From the NCBI GenBank assembly GCA_050744165.1, contig JBOGGN010000135.1, positions 1 through 12,725 of the forward strand: DNA of 12,725 nucleotides, written 5' to 3'. Source of the DNA: JBOGGN01 sp050744165 (GTDB lineage: Bacteria > Actinomycetota > Acidimicrobiia > Acidimicrobiales > Palsa-688). A program made the translations under genes and the position numbers. Shown here piece by piece: positions 6,945 through 12,725 of this stretch. Every line of letters starts with the position of its first letter. The first letter of the stretch is position 1. Below the pieces are notes generated by a model, which made no database searches, had not been told where the DNA came from, and saw nothing but the letters and a program-made list of their open reading frames with translations.

Positions 6945-6950
6945 GCCCGG
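6868..6950. repeat. Four tandem ~21-bp units with TTGACAC core
   Basis: Copies lie at 6868-6888, 6889-6909, 6910-6930 and 6931-6950 (the last is 20 bp). The two central copies share TTGACACAAGAGTCGG; the outer ones diverge. Multiple short repeats of this kind occur at the ends of IS21-family elements as transposase binding sites, so this may be an orphan element end. No istA/istB-like gene is present. The identity of the element is inference. Confidence 0.9.
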
Positions 6951-7118
6951 GCGCAGGGATGTCGGCGGATCAGCCTGGAAACCGGCGCCACCGAGGCGTT
7001 CCTCCCGGCCCGGGTGTTGTACGCCAAGACCGGGTTCCTGCCGTGTGAACCGTTCGGGAGCTACCAGCCGAGCGCCTACAACACGTTCATGACAATGAGC
7101 ATGGAGCGGGCGCCCTGA
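6945..7118 (+). pseudogene. GNAT acetyltransferase, C-terminal fragment only
   Basis: The last 57 codons of a GNAT-family N-acetyltransferase are visible. RISLETGATEAFLPARVLYAK and GFLPCEPFGSYQPS match the family's C-terminal pattern (LETG..., PAR.LY...GF, PFG.Y). The acetyl-CoA-binding region (R/Q-x-x-G-x-G/A) and everything N-terminal are absent. The homology begins directly at the end of the fourth tandem repeat, so the 5' part was replaced or deleted there. An in-frame ATG at 6930 lies within the repeats and would give 62 residues, too short to fold as an acetyltransferase. The TGA stop (7116-7118) overlaps the inferred original start of the aminopeptidase gene. Confidence 0.8.
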
Positions 7119-7156
7119 CCGTCCTCTTTCCGCTGATCGAGCCGTACCGCAGCGGC

Positions 7157-8074
7157 ATGCTCAATGTCGGCGACGGCCAGCTGCTGTTCTTTGAGGAGTG
7201 CGGCAACCCGGAGGGGACGCCGGCGCTGGTGCTCCACGGCGGCCCTGGGTCGGGATGCACACCGGGTCAGCGCCGGCTGTTCGATCCGCAGGCCTACCGG
7301 ATCATCCTCTTTGACCAGCGGGGCTCCGGTCGCAGCCAACCTCGGGTGGATGCCGCCAGCGATCTGAGCGACAACACGACCACCCACCTGCTAACCGACC
7401 TCGAGCGGCTTCGCGAGGCGCTCGGCGTCGAACGCTGGGTGGTCTTCGGAGCCTCATGGGGTGCCACCCTCGGCATCGCCTACGCCGAGCGACACCCCGA
7501 TCGGGTCCTGGGGATGGTCCTGTCGCCCGTGACCCTGAGTCGTCCCGGGGATATTCGGTGGTTGTATCACCAGACGGGGCGTTTCTACCCCGACGCGTGG
7601 CGGCGTTTTCGTGACGGGGTTCCTGAAGGCGCACGGGATGGCGATCTGGTGGACACCTATTTCCGGTTGCTGCACGAGCAGCCCGATATCCGCATTCGGG
7701 AGCGGGCGGCCGAGGATTGGTGCGCGTGGGAGGACGCGGCCTCGCCCCTGCCAGACGGTTCGCCCAACCCGCGATATAAGGATCCCGCGTTCCGGTTGAC
7801 CTTTGCCCGCATTGTCACGCACTATTTCCACCATGGCGCGTGGCTGGCGAACAATCAATTGCTCGCGGGCGCCGGCCAACTGGCGGGCATTCCGGGATTC
7901 CTGGTCCACGGTCGCTTCGACGTCGGCGCTCCCTTGGACACCGCATGGGAGCTGGCCCGAGCCTGGCCGGCGTCGGAGCTCGTCGTCGTCGAGACCGGGC
8001 ACATGGGCGGCGACCCCATGGTCGAAGCCATCGTCGATGCCACCAACCGTCTAGGGACGGTGCTGGGGCCTTAG
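7157..8074 (+). CDS. pip: Prolyl aminopeptidase (S33 family, alpha/beta hydrolase)
   Basis: This cytoplasmic serine peptidase releases N-terminal proline from peptides. From the ATG at 7157 it is 305 residues. Oxyanion motif is HGGPGSG (27-33), then DQRGSGRS (53-60). The nucleophile is Ser100 in GASWG. Asp255 (HGRFDVG) and His282 (ETGHM) complete the triad. The cap domain contains the family's WxxWE-type segment (DWCAWEDA). All catalytic parts are intact. Family members normally start about 14 residues earlier, and LFPLIEPYRSG is encoded in frame directly upstream, so the ATG may be an internal Met. The inferred original start is CTG at 7115, which overlaps the GNAT stop. The gene ends tail-to-tail with the amidohydrolase, the two stop codons overlapping by 4 bp. 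Confidence 0.93.
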   Translation: MLNVGDGQLLFFEECGNPEGTPALVLHGGPGSGCTPGQRRLFDPQAYRIILFDQRGSGRSQPRVDAASDLSDNTTTHLLTDLERLREALGVERWVVFGASWGATLGIAYAERHPDRVLGMVLSPVTLSRPGDIRWLYHQTGRFYPDAWRRFRDGVPEGARDGDLVDTYFRLLHEQPDIRIRERAAEDWCAWEDAASPLPDGSPNPRYKDPAFRLTFARIVTHYFHHGAWLANNQLLAGAGQLAGIPGFLVHGRFDVGAPLDTAWELARAWPASELVVVETGHMGGDPMVEAIVDATNRLGTVLGP

Positions 8075-9450
8075 GTGACTGGCCAGCGGGGACGGTGGGC
8101 GGGGGTGATGGTGCCCACCACCCGAGCGGCGGTCTCGCTCGCCTCGCGAAGAATCGCCTCCGGCGACACCCGAAGGGGCTTCCCCTCGCGCACCAAAAGC
8201 TCGCCGTCCACCAGCACCGTGTCGACGTGACTGGCATTGGCGGCGTACACCAGCGACGACACCACGTCGTTGGCGGGCGCGCTGCCGGCTCGGTGGAGAT
8301 CGACGAGCACCAGGTCGGCCCTTTTTCCCACCTCTAAGGAACCGAGGTCGTGACTGCGCCCGATGGCCCGGGCGCCGCCGAGCGTCGCCAGTTCCAGCGC
8401 CTGCTCGGCGGTGAGCGCTCCCGTCCGGCGCCGCGTCACGTTCTGGACCAGGCAGCCGGATTTCATCTCCTGGAGCATGTCGTGGCTGTTGTTGTTGGCG
8501 CCGCCGTCGGTGCCGAGCGACACGTTGACACCCGCCGCTAGCAGTTCGGGGACCGGGGTCACCCCGGTGGCCATCTTCATGGTGGCGGTGGGGCTGTACG
8601 CGACCGAGGTGCCGGTGGCGGCCACGATCGAAATCTCGGCGGGTGACAGCCAACAGCCGTTGATGAGCAGCACGTTGGGGCCGAGGGTGCCATGGCGCTC
8701 GGCCCACTCGGCGGGCCGCTGGCCAAAGGTCGCCTCGTAGTACTCGGCGTCTTCGATCTCCGAGCAGAAGTGGTACGTGATGCCGGTGCCCAGGTGGCGG
8801 GCGGCGTCGGCCACGGCCCGGTAGAACGGCGGGTCGCAGCGGTCGCCGGCCACCCTCGGGACCATGAGGCCGAACCACATCTGGATGAGTCCGCCGCTGG
8901 ATCCATTCCAGCGGCGAATGGCGGCGATGGCTGCCTCCAGGGATTTGTTGGCCGCCGGCCCGGTGTCGGGCGTCGGGTCGGGGTCGGGCGGCTCGACCCA
9001 GCGGGCCAGCACTGCCCGCACCCCCGCTTCCGCGATTACCCCGGTGAGCGCCTTGAGGTCGTCAGTCGGGTCGACATTGGGACTGAGGAAGGTGGTGGTC
9101 CCTCCGAGCACCATCTCCAGCAGGCTCAGCCGGTAGGCCGCCAGAAGGGCGCCCAGGGGCCGCCGGGCCAGCCACGGGTCGATCCATTGGCGCAGAAACG
9201 GAATCCATCCCAGGTCGTCGGTCGTCCCCCGCAGAAGGGATTGGTCGGCGTGGCTGTGGGTGTCGATCAGCCCTGGAATAGCGACCATCCCATGGCCGTC
9301 CAGGCGAGAGGCGTCGGGGTAGCGGCCCGCTAGCTCTGCGGCCTTGGCCACGGCCGCGATCCGAGTTCCCTCGATCGCGATCCCGGCGTCGCCGATCACC
9401 CGCCGTTCAGCGTCCAATGTCACGGCCGTCACTGGGGCCACCAGGAGCAC
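8071..9450 (-). CDS. Amidohydrolase, ATZ/TRZ (aminohydrolase) family, with unusual active-site positions
   Basis: This 459-residue TIM-barrel metallohydrolase is related to SAH/MTA deaminases and triazine hydrolases. The N-terminal beta-sandwich strand is followed by GLIDTHSHADQSLLRG with metal ligands His65 and His67. Asp315 lies in LGTDGGANNNSHDML. The segment TGTSVAYSPTATMKMATGVTPVPELLAAG is typical of the family. Two expected sites differ. The region YHFCSEIED (226-234) has His-x3-Glu rather than His-x2-Glu, and LLINGCWLS has Asn264 where the family usually has a His. Substrate class is probably a deaminated or dechlorinated heterocycle but cannot be stated. The start is GTG 9450, without a visible ribosome binding site. 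It overlaps the upstream gene by 44 bp, which suggests coupling. Confidence 0.88.
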   Translation of the reverse strand: MLLVAPVTAVTLDAERRVIGDAGIAIEGTRIAAVAKAAELAGRYPDASRLDGHGMVAIPGLIDTHSHADQSLLRGTTDDLGWIPFLRQWIDPWLARRPLGALLAAYRLSLLEMVLGGTTTFLSPNVDPTDDLKALTGVIAEAGVRAVLARWVEPPDPDPTPDTGPAANKSLEAAIAAIRRWNGSSGGLIQMWFGLMVPRVAGDRCDPPFYRAVADAARHLGTGITYHFCSEIEDAEYYEATFGQRPAEWAERHGTLGPNVLLINGCWLSPAEISIVAATGTSVAYSPTATMKMATGVTPVPELLAAGVNVSLGTDGGANNNSHDMLQEMKSGCLVQNVTRRRTGALTAEQALELATLGGARAIGRSHDLGSLEVGKRADLVLVDLHRAGSAPANDVVSSLVYAANASHVDTVLVDGELLVREGKPLRVSPEAILREASETAARVVGTITPAHRPRWPVT

Positions 9451-10150
9451 GGGGCAAGTGTCGCATCCGCAGCCCGCGCCGCGTGTGGGTCACGGGCGCC
9501 ACCGCCGCCGCTCGCAGCCCCGGGCTCGCCCTCAGGAACCCGCAGCCGCCGGGTCGCTCGGATGCGGGGCTCAGCGGCACCACCTCGGTAAGGAGCCAAT
9601 CGTGCATCGGCAATGAGTCCAAGATGGCCTCCATCTCGGACCGGTCGGCGGACTGCCACAGCCCCAGTGCCCGCCCCCGCCCGTTGCCGTCGTCTGGAAG
9701 GGTCCACAGCCGAAACAAGTGGTTCTGCTCGCCCAACTCGTGGGTGCGCCTACGTTCCGCCGCCTTCAACCGATCCACCTCGTCCTCGGGCGTACCGCCG
9801 GGAATCACCAAGGTGAAGTAGCTGAAGAACTCCGTGCCCTTCCGAGTCGCCGCGTCCTGCGCCCGCCCTGGGTCGTTGCCGTGCGGTCTAAGGGGCGCCA
9901 CCTCGTCGGTCCGCCACACCCGAAGCGGCATCGACGCCAGCACCTCCTCCAGCTGCACGGCGTCGTCGGCCGCGAACAGGCCGAGGGTCCGCCACTCACC
10001 CGGTTTGAGTGGCGGCCGCCACAGGCGCAGCTCGTGTCCCTCGCGGGCCAGTTCTCGAGACCGGGCCGCTTCCCGGGCGCGGACCTCGTCGACCGCCTCG
10101 GGGGGTGTTCCCGGCGGCACGTGGGTCGTCATCGTCACGAGGAAGTCCAT
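9407..10150 (-). CDS. Protein with two muconolactone-isomerase-like domains
   Basis: This 247-residue protein contains two tandem copies of the small muconolactone Delta-isomerase-like fold (about residues 2-95 and 107-200). Both copies share the pattern P.GTP..EV....A.E..R..EL....H..RLW, then LGL(F/W), LxSxP and EVxPLxP. Ordinary muconolactone isomerases are single ~95-residue domains forming large oligomers in the beta-ketoadipate pathway. No other genes of that pathway are here, so the function is uncertain. A 47-residue, Arg/Gly-rich tail has no recognised domain and covers the 44-bp overlap with the amidohydrolase gene. The ATG has AGGAGG 9 bases upstream. It lies 135 bp after the sigma factor gene on the same strand and is the best candidate for its target. 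Confidence 0.85.
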   Translation of the reverse strand: MDFLVTMTTHVPPGTPPEAVDEVRAREAARSRELAREGHELRLWRPPLKPGEWRTLGLFAADDAVQLEEVLASMPLRVWRTDEVAPLRPHGNDPGRAQDAATRKGTEFFSYFTLVIPGGTPEDEVDRLKAAERRRTHELGEQNHLFRLWTLPDDGNGRGRALGLWQSADRSEMEAILDSLPMHDWLLTEVVPLSPASERPGGCGFLRASPGLRAAAVAPVTHTRRGLRMRHLPRAPGGPSDGRDIGR

Positions 10151-10285
10151 GGTCCCCGGCCTCCTTTTTCCGCCATCCTGGTCGAGGGCGAGACAGTTGG
10201 CGACCTCGCGACGGAAGCCACCCAGCCGCCTTGCTGGCGCCGCCCCTAGGACTGTCTGGCGGTGACCATGACCGCTCGGCCGCCG

Positions 10286-11218
10286 TCAATGTGAGGGATG
10301 CCCACGCCGCTGTGTCACCCACGGCTCCTCGGTCACCTTCACGTCGATGGCAACGAGCGGTTCCTGATCGGCGATCACATTGACCTCGGCGATGCGGCCA
10401 TCGCGAACCGTGAAGTGGATGGCGACACGGAGCTGGCCGCCGGGAATCCACACCGCTCCGGGCTGTCCGTCGAGCAGCGCCATCTGGGCGCCGGCGGCCC
10501 GCTTTGTGAAGGCGAAGACGTCGGCCGGTCCGTGGACCTCGGCCGAGGCGCCCAGTTTCACCGCGGCCGCGTCGGCCCGCATGACCACGTCGGGATCGAG
10601 CACTGCCAGCAGGCGGTTGAAATCCCCTTGCCGCGACGCGGCAAAGAACGCCTCGACGAGCGACGCTTGCTGCACCCGATCGGCGTCCGGCCCTGCTTCC
10701 TGGCTTCGGACCCGGCGGCGGGCCCGGCTGGCCAGCTGGCGGGCGGCGGCCGCGTTTCGGCCCACGATGGGACCGATGTCTTCGAAGGGCACGGCGAACA
10801 TGTCGTGAAGCACGAGTGCCACTCGTTCCGCCGGCGTCAGGGCGTCGAGCACGATGAGCAGCGCGAAACCGATGGAATCGGCGAGCAGCGCCTCGGCCTC
10901 GGGGTCGGCTCCGAAGCCCGTGCCAGACCATGGGTCGGCGCCCAGGCCCGAAGAGCCATCCGCCAGGTGGTCGTCGGCCGGCACCTCGGGGTGCGCCCGC
11001 CGGGACTGCAGCTGCGTCAGGCAAACCCTCGACACCACCGTGGTCAGCCAGCCACCGAGGTTTTCAACGTCGCTCGTGTCGGAACGGCTGTAGCGGATCC
11101 ACGCCTCTTGGACGGCGTCGTCGGCCTCGCTCGGCGATCCGAGCATGCGGTAGGCGACCGCCTTCAACCGACCCCGATGCTCCTCGAACCGCTCCGCCAA
11201 CCTGGTGTCTTGGTTCAT
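10286..11218 (-). CDS. ECF41-like RNA polymerase sigma factor with SnoaL-like C-terminal domain
   Basis: This 310-residue sigma factor has region sigma2 at about 8-73 (RMLGSPSEADDAVQEAWIRY, then WLTTVVSRVCLTQL), a ~35-residue Gly/Asp-rich linker, sigma4 at about 110-172 (LTPAERVALVLHDMFAVPFEDIGPIVGR) and a SnoaL/NTF2-like domain at about 185-290. This is the ECF41/SigJ layout, where the C-terminal domain controls activity in place of a separate anti-sigma factor. The end of that domain reads ADQEPL where ECF41 members carry an NPDKL-like motif. The ATG at 11218 is chosen because GGGAG lies 9 bases upstream; GTG 11224 is the alternative. ECF41 genes usually neighbour carboxymuconolactone decarboxylase, oxidoreductase or epimerase genes; here a muconolactone-isomerase-like gene follows. 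Confidence 0.93.
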   Translation of the reverse strand: MNQDTRLAERFEEHRGRLKAVAYRMLGSPSEADDAVQEAWIRYSRSDTSDVENLGGWLTTVVSRVCLTQLQSRRAHPEVPADDHLADGSSGLGADPWSGTGFGADPEAEALLADSIGFALLIVLDALTPAERVALVLHDMFAVPFEDIGPIVGRNAAAARQLASRARRRVRSQEAGPDADRVQQASLVEAFFAASRQGDFNRLLAVLDPDVVMRADAAAVKLGASAEVHGPADVFAFTKRAAGAQMALLDGQPGAVWIPGGQLRVAIHFTVRDGRIAEVNVIADQEPLVAIDVKVTEEPWVTQRRGHPSH

Positions 11219-11239
11219 CGTCACATTCTCCCGTCGTCG

Positions 11240-11261
11240 CCGGTCTTAGGGGTGAGACCGG
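11240..11261. promoter_or_regulatory. Inverted repeat CCGGTCT-8 nt-AGACCGG
   Basis: A perfect 7-bp inverted repeat with an 8-nt spacer lies between the divergent sigma factor gene and the small ORF. It overlaps the -10 half of the putative ECF41-type promoter. It may be an operator for a repressor, or a hairpin in the sigma factor leader RNA. Confidence 0.45.
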
Positions 11262-11282
11262 CGGGACCCGGCCAGTGTGACC
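11256..11282 (-). promoter_or_regulatory. Putative ECF41-type autoregulatory promoter
   Basis: On the minus strand, GGTCACA (11282-11276) is followed after 16 bases by GGTC (11259-11256). The published ECF41 consensus is TGTCACA, a ~16-bp spacer and CGTC, so each element has one mismatch. It lies 38 bp upstream of the chosen sigma factor start, a sensible distance for autoregulation. Confidence 0.45.
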
Positions 11283-11314
11283 GGATGAGTCCCAGCCCGA
11301 GGAGGAACATCGCC

Positions 11315-11488
11315 ATGCAACCCGACACTGTCGCGCCTGATGCCGAGAACGCCGAGTTGGAACCCACCGCCGGGCTGTCCTGCTCGCTGGCGCCCGTAGC
11401 CGCCCGTGGGACCACCGCCGTGGGTGGCTACTCGGCACCATCCTGCGGGTGCCTGCCGCCGCTGCCGGCTGCGTCCCAGCCCGCATAG
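11315..11488 (+). CDS. Small cysteine-containing protein, 57 residues, unknown
   Basis: The ATG at 11315 has a strong ribosome binding site (GAGGAGG, 11299-11305) 9 bases upstream. The product begins MQPDTVAPDAENAELEP, an acidic N-terminal part, then a Ser/Ala/Gly/Pro-rich part with Cys23, Cys44 and Cys46 (SAPSCGC). It ends in a Pro-rich tail. There is no membrane segment or signal peptide. About four fifths of its codons end in G or C, as in neighbouring genes. Tandem hairpins follow 12 bp after the stop. The acidic leader and Cys/Ser/Thr-bearing C-terminal part resemble a peptide precursor, but no modifying enzyme is visible nearby, so that is speculative. It is divergent from the sigma factor gene. 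I do not recognise a family. Confidence 0.5.
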   Translation: MQPDTVAPDAENAELEPTAGLSCSLAPVAARGTTAVGGYSAPSCGCLPPLPAASQPA

Positions 11489-11500
11489 CCGTGGCTCGGG

Positions 11501-11532
11501 CGCCCGCCGCCGGGCGGTCCGCCTCCCCGGAC
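11501..11532 (+). terminator. Tandem GC hairpins after the small ORF
   Basis: Hairpin 1 is CGCCCG-CCGC-CGGGCG (11501-11516). Hairpin 2 is GTCCG-CCTCCC-CGGAC (11517-11532). They are directly adjacent and begin 12 bp after the small ORF stop. There is no U-tract, which is common for candidate terminators in GC-rich actinobacteria. Confidence 0.45.
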
Positions 11533-11540
11533 GCCACGCC

Positions 11541-11546
11541 TAGCGT
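11541..11546 (+). promoter_or_regulatory. Possible -10 element TAGCGT for a leaderless transcript
   Basis: TAGCGT fits the TANNNT consensus and ends 8 bases before the ATG at 11555. That is the spacing of actinobacterial leaderless promoters. The gene has no good ribosome binding site, which agrees with this. Confidence 0.3.
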
Positions 11547-11554
11547 GGGTATCG

Positions 11555-12523
11555 ATGCCATCTGACATTTCCTGGCCGACGCTTCCCGTGGCGGAATGGG
11601 CCGACACCCGTGACACCCTGCAGCTGCTCACCCAGATTGTCGGCAAGATCCGCCTTACCCACTCGCCGTTGCTCAACCACTGGTGGAACGTCCCGCTCTA
11701 TGTCACCGCCACCGGCCTGACGACGTCACTGATGTGGACCAAGGACGGTCGGGGGTTCCAGATCGACTTCGATTTCGTGCACCACCACCTGGTGATCCAG
11801 ACCACGGGCGCCCGGCGCACCGTGGCCCTGGCGCCACGGCCAGTGGCGAGCTTCTACCGCGAGATCACCTCCAAGCTGGACGAACTGGGTATCGACCCTG
11901 AGGTGTGGACCATGCCGGTCGAGATCCCTGGAGCGACGCCCTTCGACCGCGACGAGGTTCACGCCGCCTACGACCGGGAGTACGTCGAGCGGTTCTGGCA
12001 CCTGCTGATCCGCACATCGCAGGTGATGAACGAGTTTCGGGCCCGCTGGGTCGGCAAGGCCAGCCCGGTGCACCTGTTCTGGGGTGCCTTGGATTTGGCG
12101 ACCACGCGGTTCTCGGGCCGGACGGCACCACCGCACGCCGGTGGGGCACCGCACTGCGCTCCCCACATCATGCTCGAGGCCTATTCGCACGAAGTCAGCA
12201 GCGCCGGCTACTGGCCTGGCGGCGGCGGCGAGGGGGCATTCTACTCCTATTCCTATCCCGAGCCTCCCGGCTATCGCGATGCCCCGGTCAGGCCGGCCGA
12301 AGCGGCATACAACGCCGACCTGGGGGAGTTCGTCCTCCCGTACGAGGTGGTGCGCACGGCCGCCGACCCGCAGACCGTGCTGCTCGACTTCCTGCAAACG
12401 ACCTATGAGGCGGCCGCCGATCGGGGCGGGTGGGATCGCCAAATGTTGGAGCGGGCGCTACCGACATGGACGAGCGACACCATCGCGGCCCACGGGCCAT
12501 TGGTCGACACGCTGCCCCGCTAA
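11555..12523 (+). CDS. DUF5996 family protein
   Basis: This 322-residue soluble protein has no signal peptide or membrane helix. It matches the DUF5996 pattern I recall: an opening WPxLPxxEWxDTxDTLQLxTQIVGKIRL, then NHWWNVPLYVTATGLTT, FDFxxHxL and PVHLFWGALDLATTRFSGR, and a Tyr/Gly/Glu-rich segment (AYSHEVSSAGYWPGGG, EGAFYSYSYPEPPGY). Many conserved His, Trp and Glu residues suggest a metal or ligand site, but the biochemical function is unknown. The length is normal for the family and all signature blocks are present, so the gene looks intact. The ATG at 11555 directly precedes the conserved start and may be leaderless. Nothing around it indicates a pathway. Confidence 0.85.
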   Translation: MPSDISWPTLPVAEWADTRDTLQLLTQIVGKIRLTHSPLLNHWWNVPLYVTATGLTTSLMWTKDGRGFQIDFDFVHHHLVIQTTGARRTVALAPRPVASFYREITSKLDELGIDPEVWTMPVEIPGATPFDRDEVHAAYDREYVERFWHLLIRTSQVMNEFRARWVGKASPVHLFWGALDLATTRFSGRTAPPHAGGAPHCAPHIMLEAYSHEVSSAGYWPGGGGEGAFYSYSYPEPPGYRDAPVRPAEAAYNADLGEFVLPYEVVRTAADPQTVLLDFLQTTYEAAADRGGWDRQMLERALPTWTSDTIAAHGPLVDTLPR

Positions 12524-12553
12524 GCCCCGACCGACGGCCGACCGGTTGAGAGC

Positions 12554-12590
12554 CTCGCCCCACCGCTGACTTCGGCCAATACGGGGCGAG
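12554..12590. terminator. Inverted repeat CTCGCCCC / GGGGCGAG between DUF5996 and TfoX genes
   Basis: A perfect 8-bp inverted repeat with a 21-nt spacer lies 30 bp after the DUF5996 stop and 13 bp before the next gene. The long loop and missing U-tract make terminator function uncertain; a protein-binding site for the downstream gene is equally possible. Confidence 0.3.
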
Positions 12591-12603
12591 CCCATAGGTT
12601 TGG

Positions 12604-12725
12604 ATGGTGACCTACGACCGAGAGCTCGCTGAGCGCCTTCGGGCGATCTTCGAGGGCGAGGCCGACGCGTCGGAGAAGAAGATGTTCGGCGGCGTGGCCT
12701 TTCTGGTCGACGGCGCCATGGCGAT
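12604..12725 (+). CDS. TfoX N-terminal domain protein, 5' part (cut by window edge)
   Basis: The first 40 codons are visible, ending at the right edge. The segments YDRELAERLRAIF and SEKKMFGGVAFLVDG match the N-terminal domain of TfoX/Sxy-like proteins (usual pattern E-K-K-M-F-G-G-x-A-F-L-V-x-G). In actinobacteria these are usually small stand-alone proteins of ~100-120 residues without a demonstrated competence role. The frame starts at ATG 12604, but GTG 12607 fits the family start (MTYDRELA) better. TAGGTT ends 6 bases before that GTG, which would suit a leaderless transcript. No strong ribosome binding site is seen. Confidence 0.85.
   Translation, partial: MVTYDRELAERLRAIFEGEADASEKKMFGGVAFLVDGAMA

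Noticed and set aside
6868..6950. CRISPR array
   Set aside because: The ~21-bp units are directly adjacent without spacers and no cas genes are present.
6731..7027. Minus-strand 98-codon gene across the repeats
   Set aside because: Its repeated VSTGPTL segments are merely the translation of the tandem repeats, and it overlaps the GNAT fragment.
10298..11488. 396-codon plus-strand open frame opposite the sigma factor
   Set aside because: Its first ~340 codons are the antisense of a clear ECF41 gene and show no domain; only the last 57 codons, with their own ribosome binding site, are retained as a candidate gene.

Overview
The window is GC-rich (roughly two thirds G+C), gene-dense and chromosomal in style. 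It looks actinobacterial, possibly from the Acidimicrobiia side, although no marker gene fixes the lineage. The clues are an MmyB-type XRE regulator, an ECF41-like sigma factor with a SnoaL-like tail, a DUF5996 protein, a TfoX N-domain protein, GTG starts and possible leaderless promoters. There are no rRNA or tRNA genes, no CRISPR array and no intact transposase.

Layout. (1) Positions 1-3839 hold a leftward operon for a MacAB/YknXYZ-type export system: a membrane-anchored adaptor, an ATPase and a MacB/FtsX-type permease. The junctions are 4-bp stop/start overlaps. The last gene is cut by the left edge and encodes a collagen-like Gly-Pro repeat protein. A 20-codon reading frame may act as a leader just upstream of the adaptor. 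(2) Positions 4129-6648 hold a divergent module: an XRE/MmyB regulator plus a small manganese-type cupin run leftward, and a zinc-type medium-chain dehydrogenase runs rightward. A near-perfect 23-bp palindrome lies between them. (3) Positions 6649-7118 are a scar: an inverted repeat, four tandem ~21-bp units containing TTGACAC, and the C-terminal third of a GNAT acetyltransferase whose N-terminal part is missing. (4) Positions 7115-8074 encode a prolyl aminopeptidase whose conserved N-terminus extends upstream of its first ATG. (5) Positions 8071-11224 are a leftward cluster: ECF41-like sigma factor, a protein with two muconolactone-isomerase-like domains, and an ATZ/TRZ-type amidohydrolase with altered active-site positions. 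(6) Divergent from the sigma factor is a 57-codon, cysteine-containing small ORF with a strong ribosome binding site, followed by tandem hairpins, a DUF5996 gene and the start of a TfoX N-domain gene at the right edge.

How the parts may work together. The export operon probably works as one complex, and its terminal Gly-Pro protein could be a surface partner or substrate. In the central module the regulator probably controls both itself with the cupin and the dehydrogenase through the shared palindrome, which suggests an inducible small-molecule (aldehyde or cyanohydrin-like) pathway. ECF41 sigma factors usually sit beside carboxymuconolactone decarboxylase, oxidoreductase or epimerase genes. 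Here the neighbour is a duplicated muconolactone-isomerase-like protein, and a sequence resembling the ECF41 promoter lies upstream of the sigma gene.
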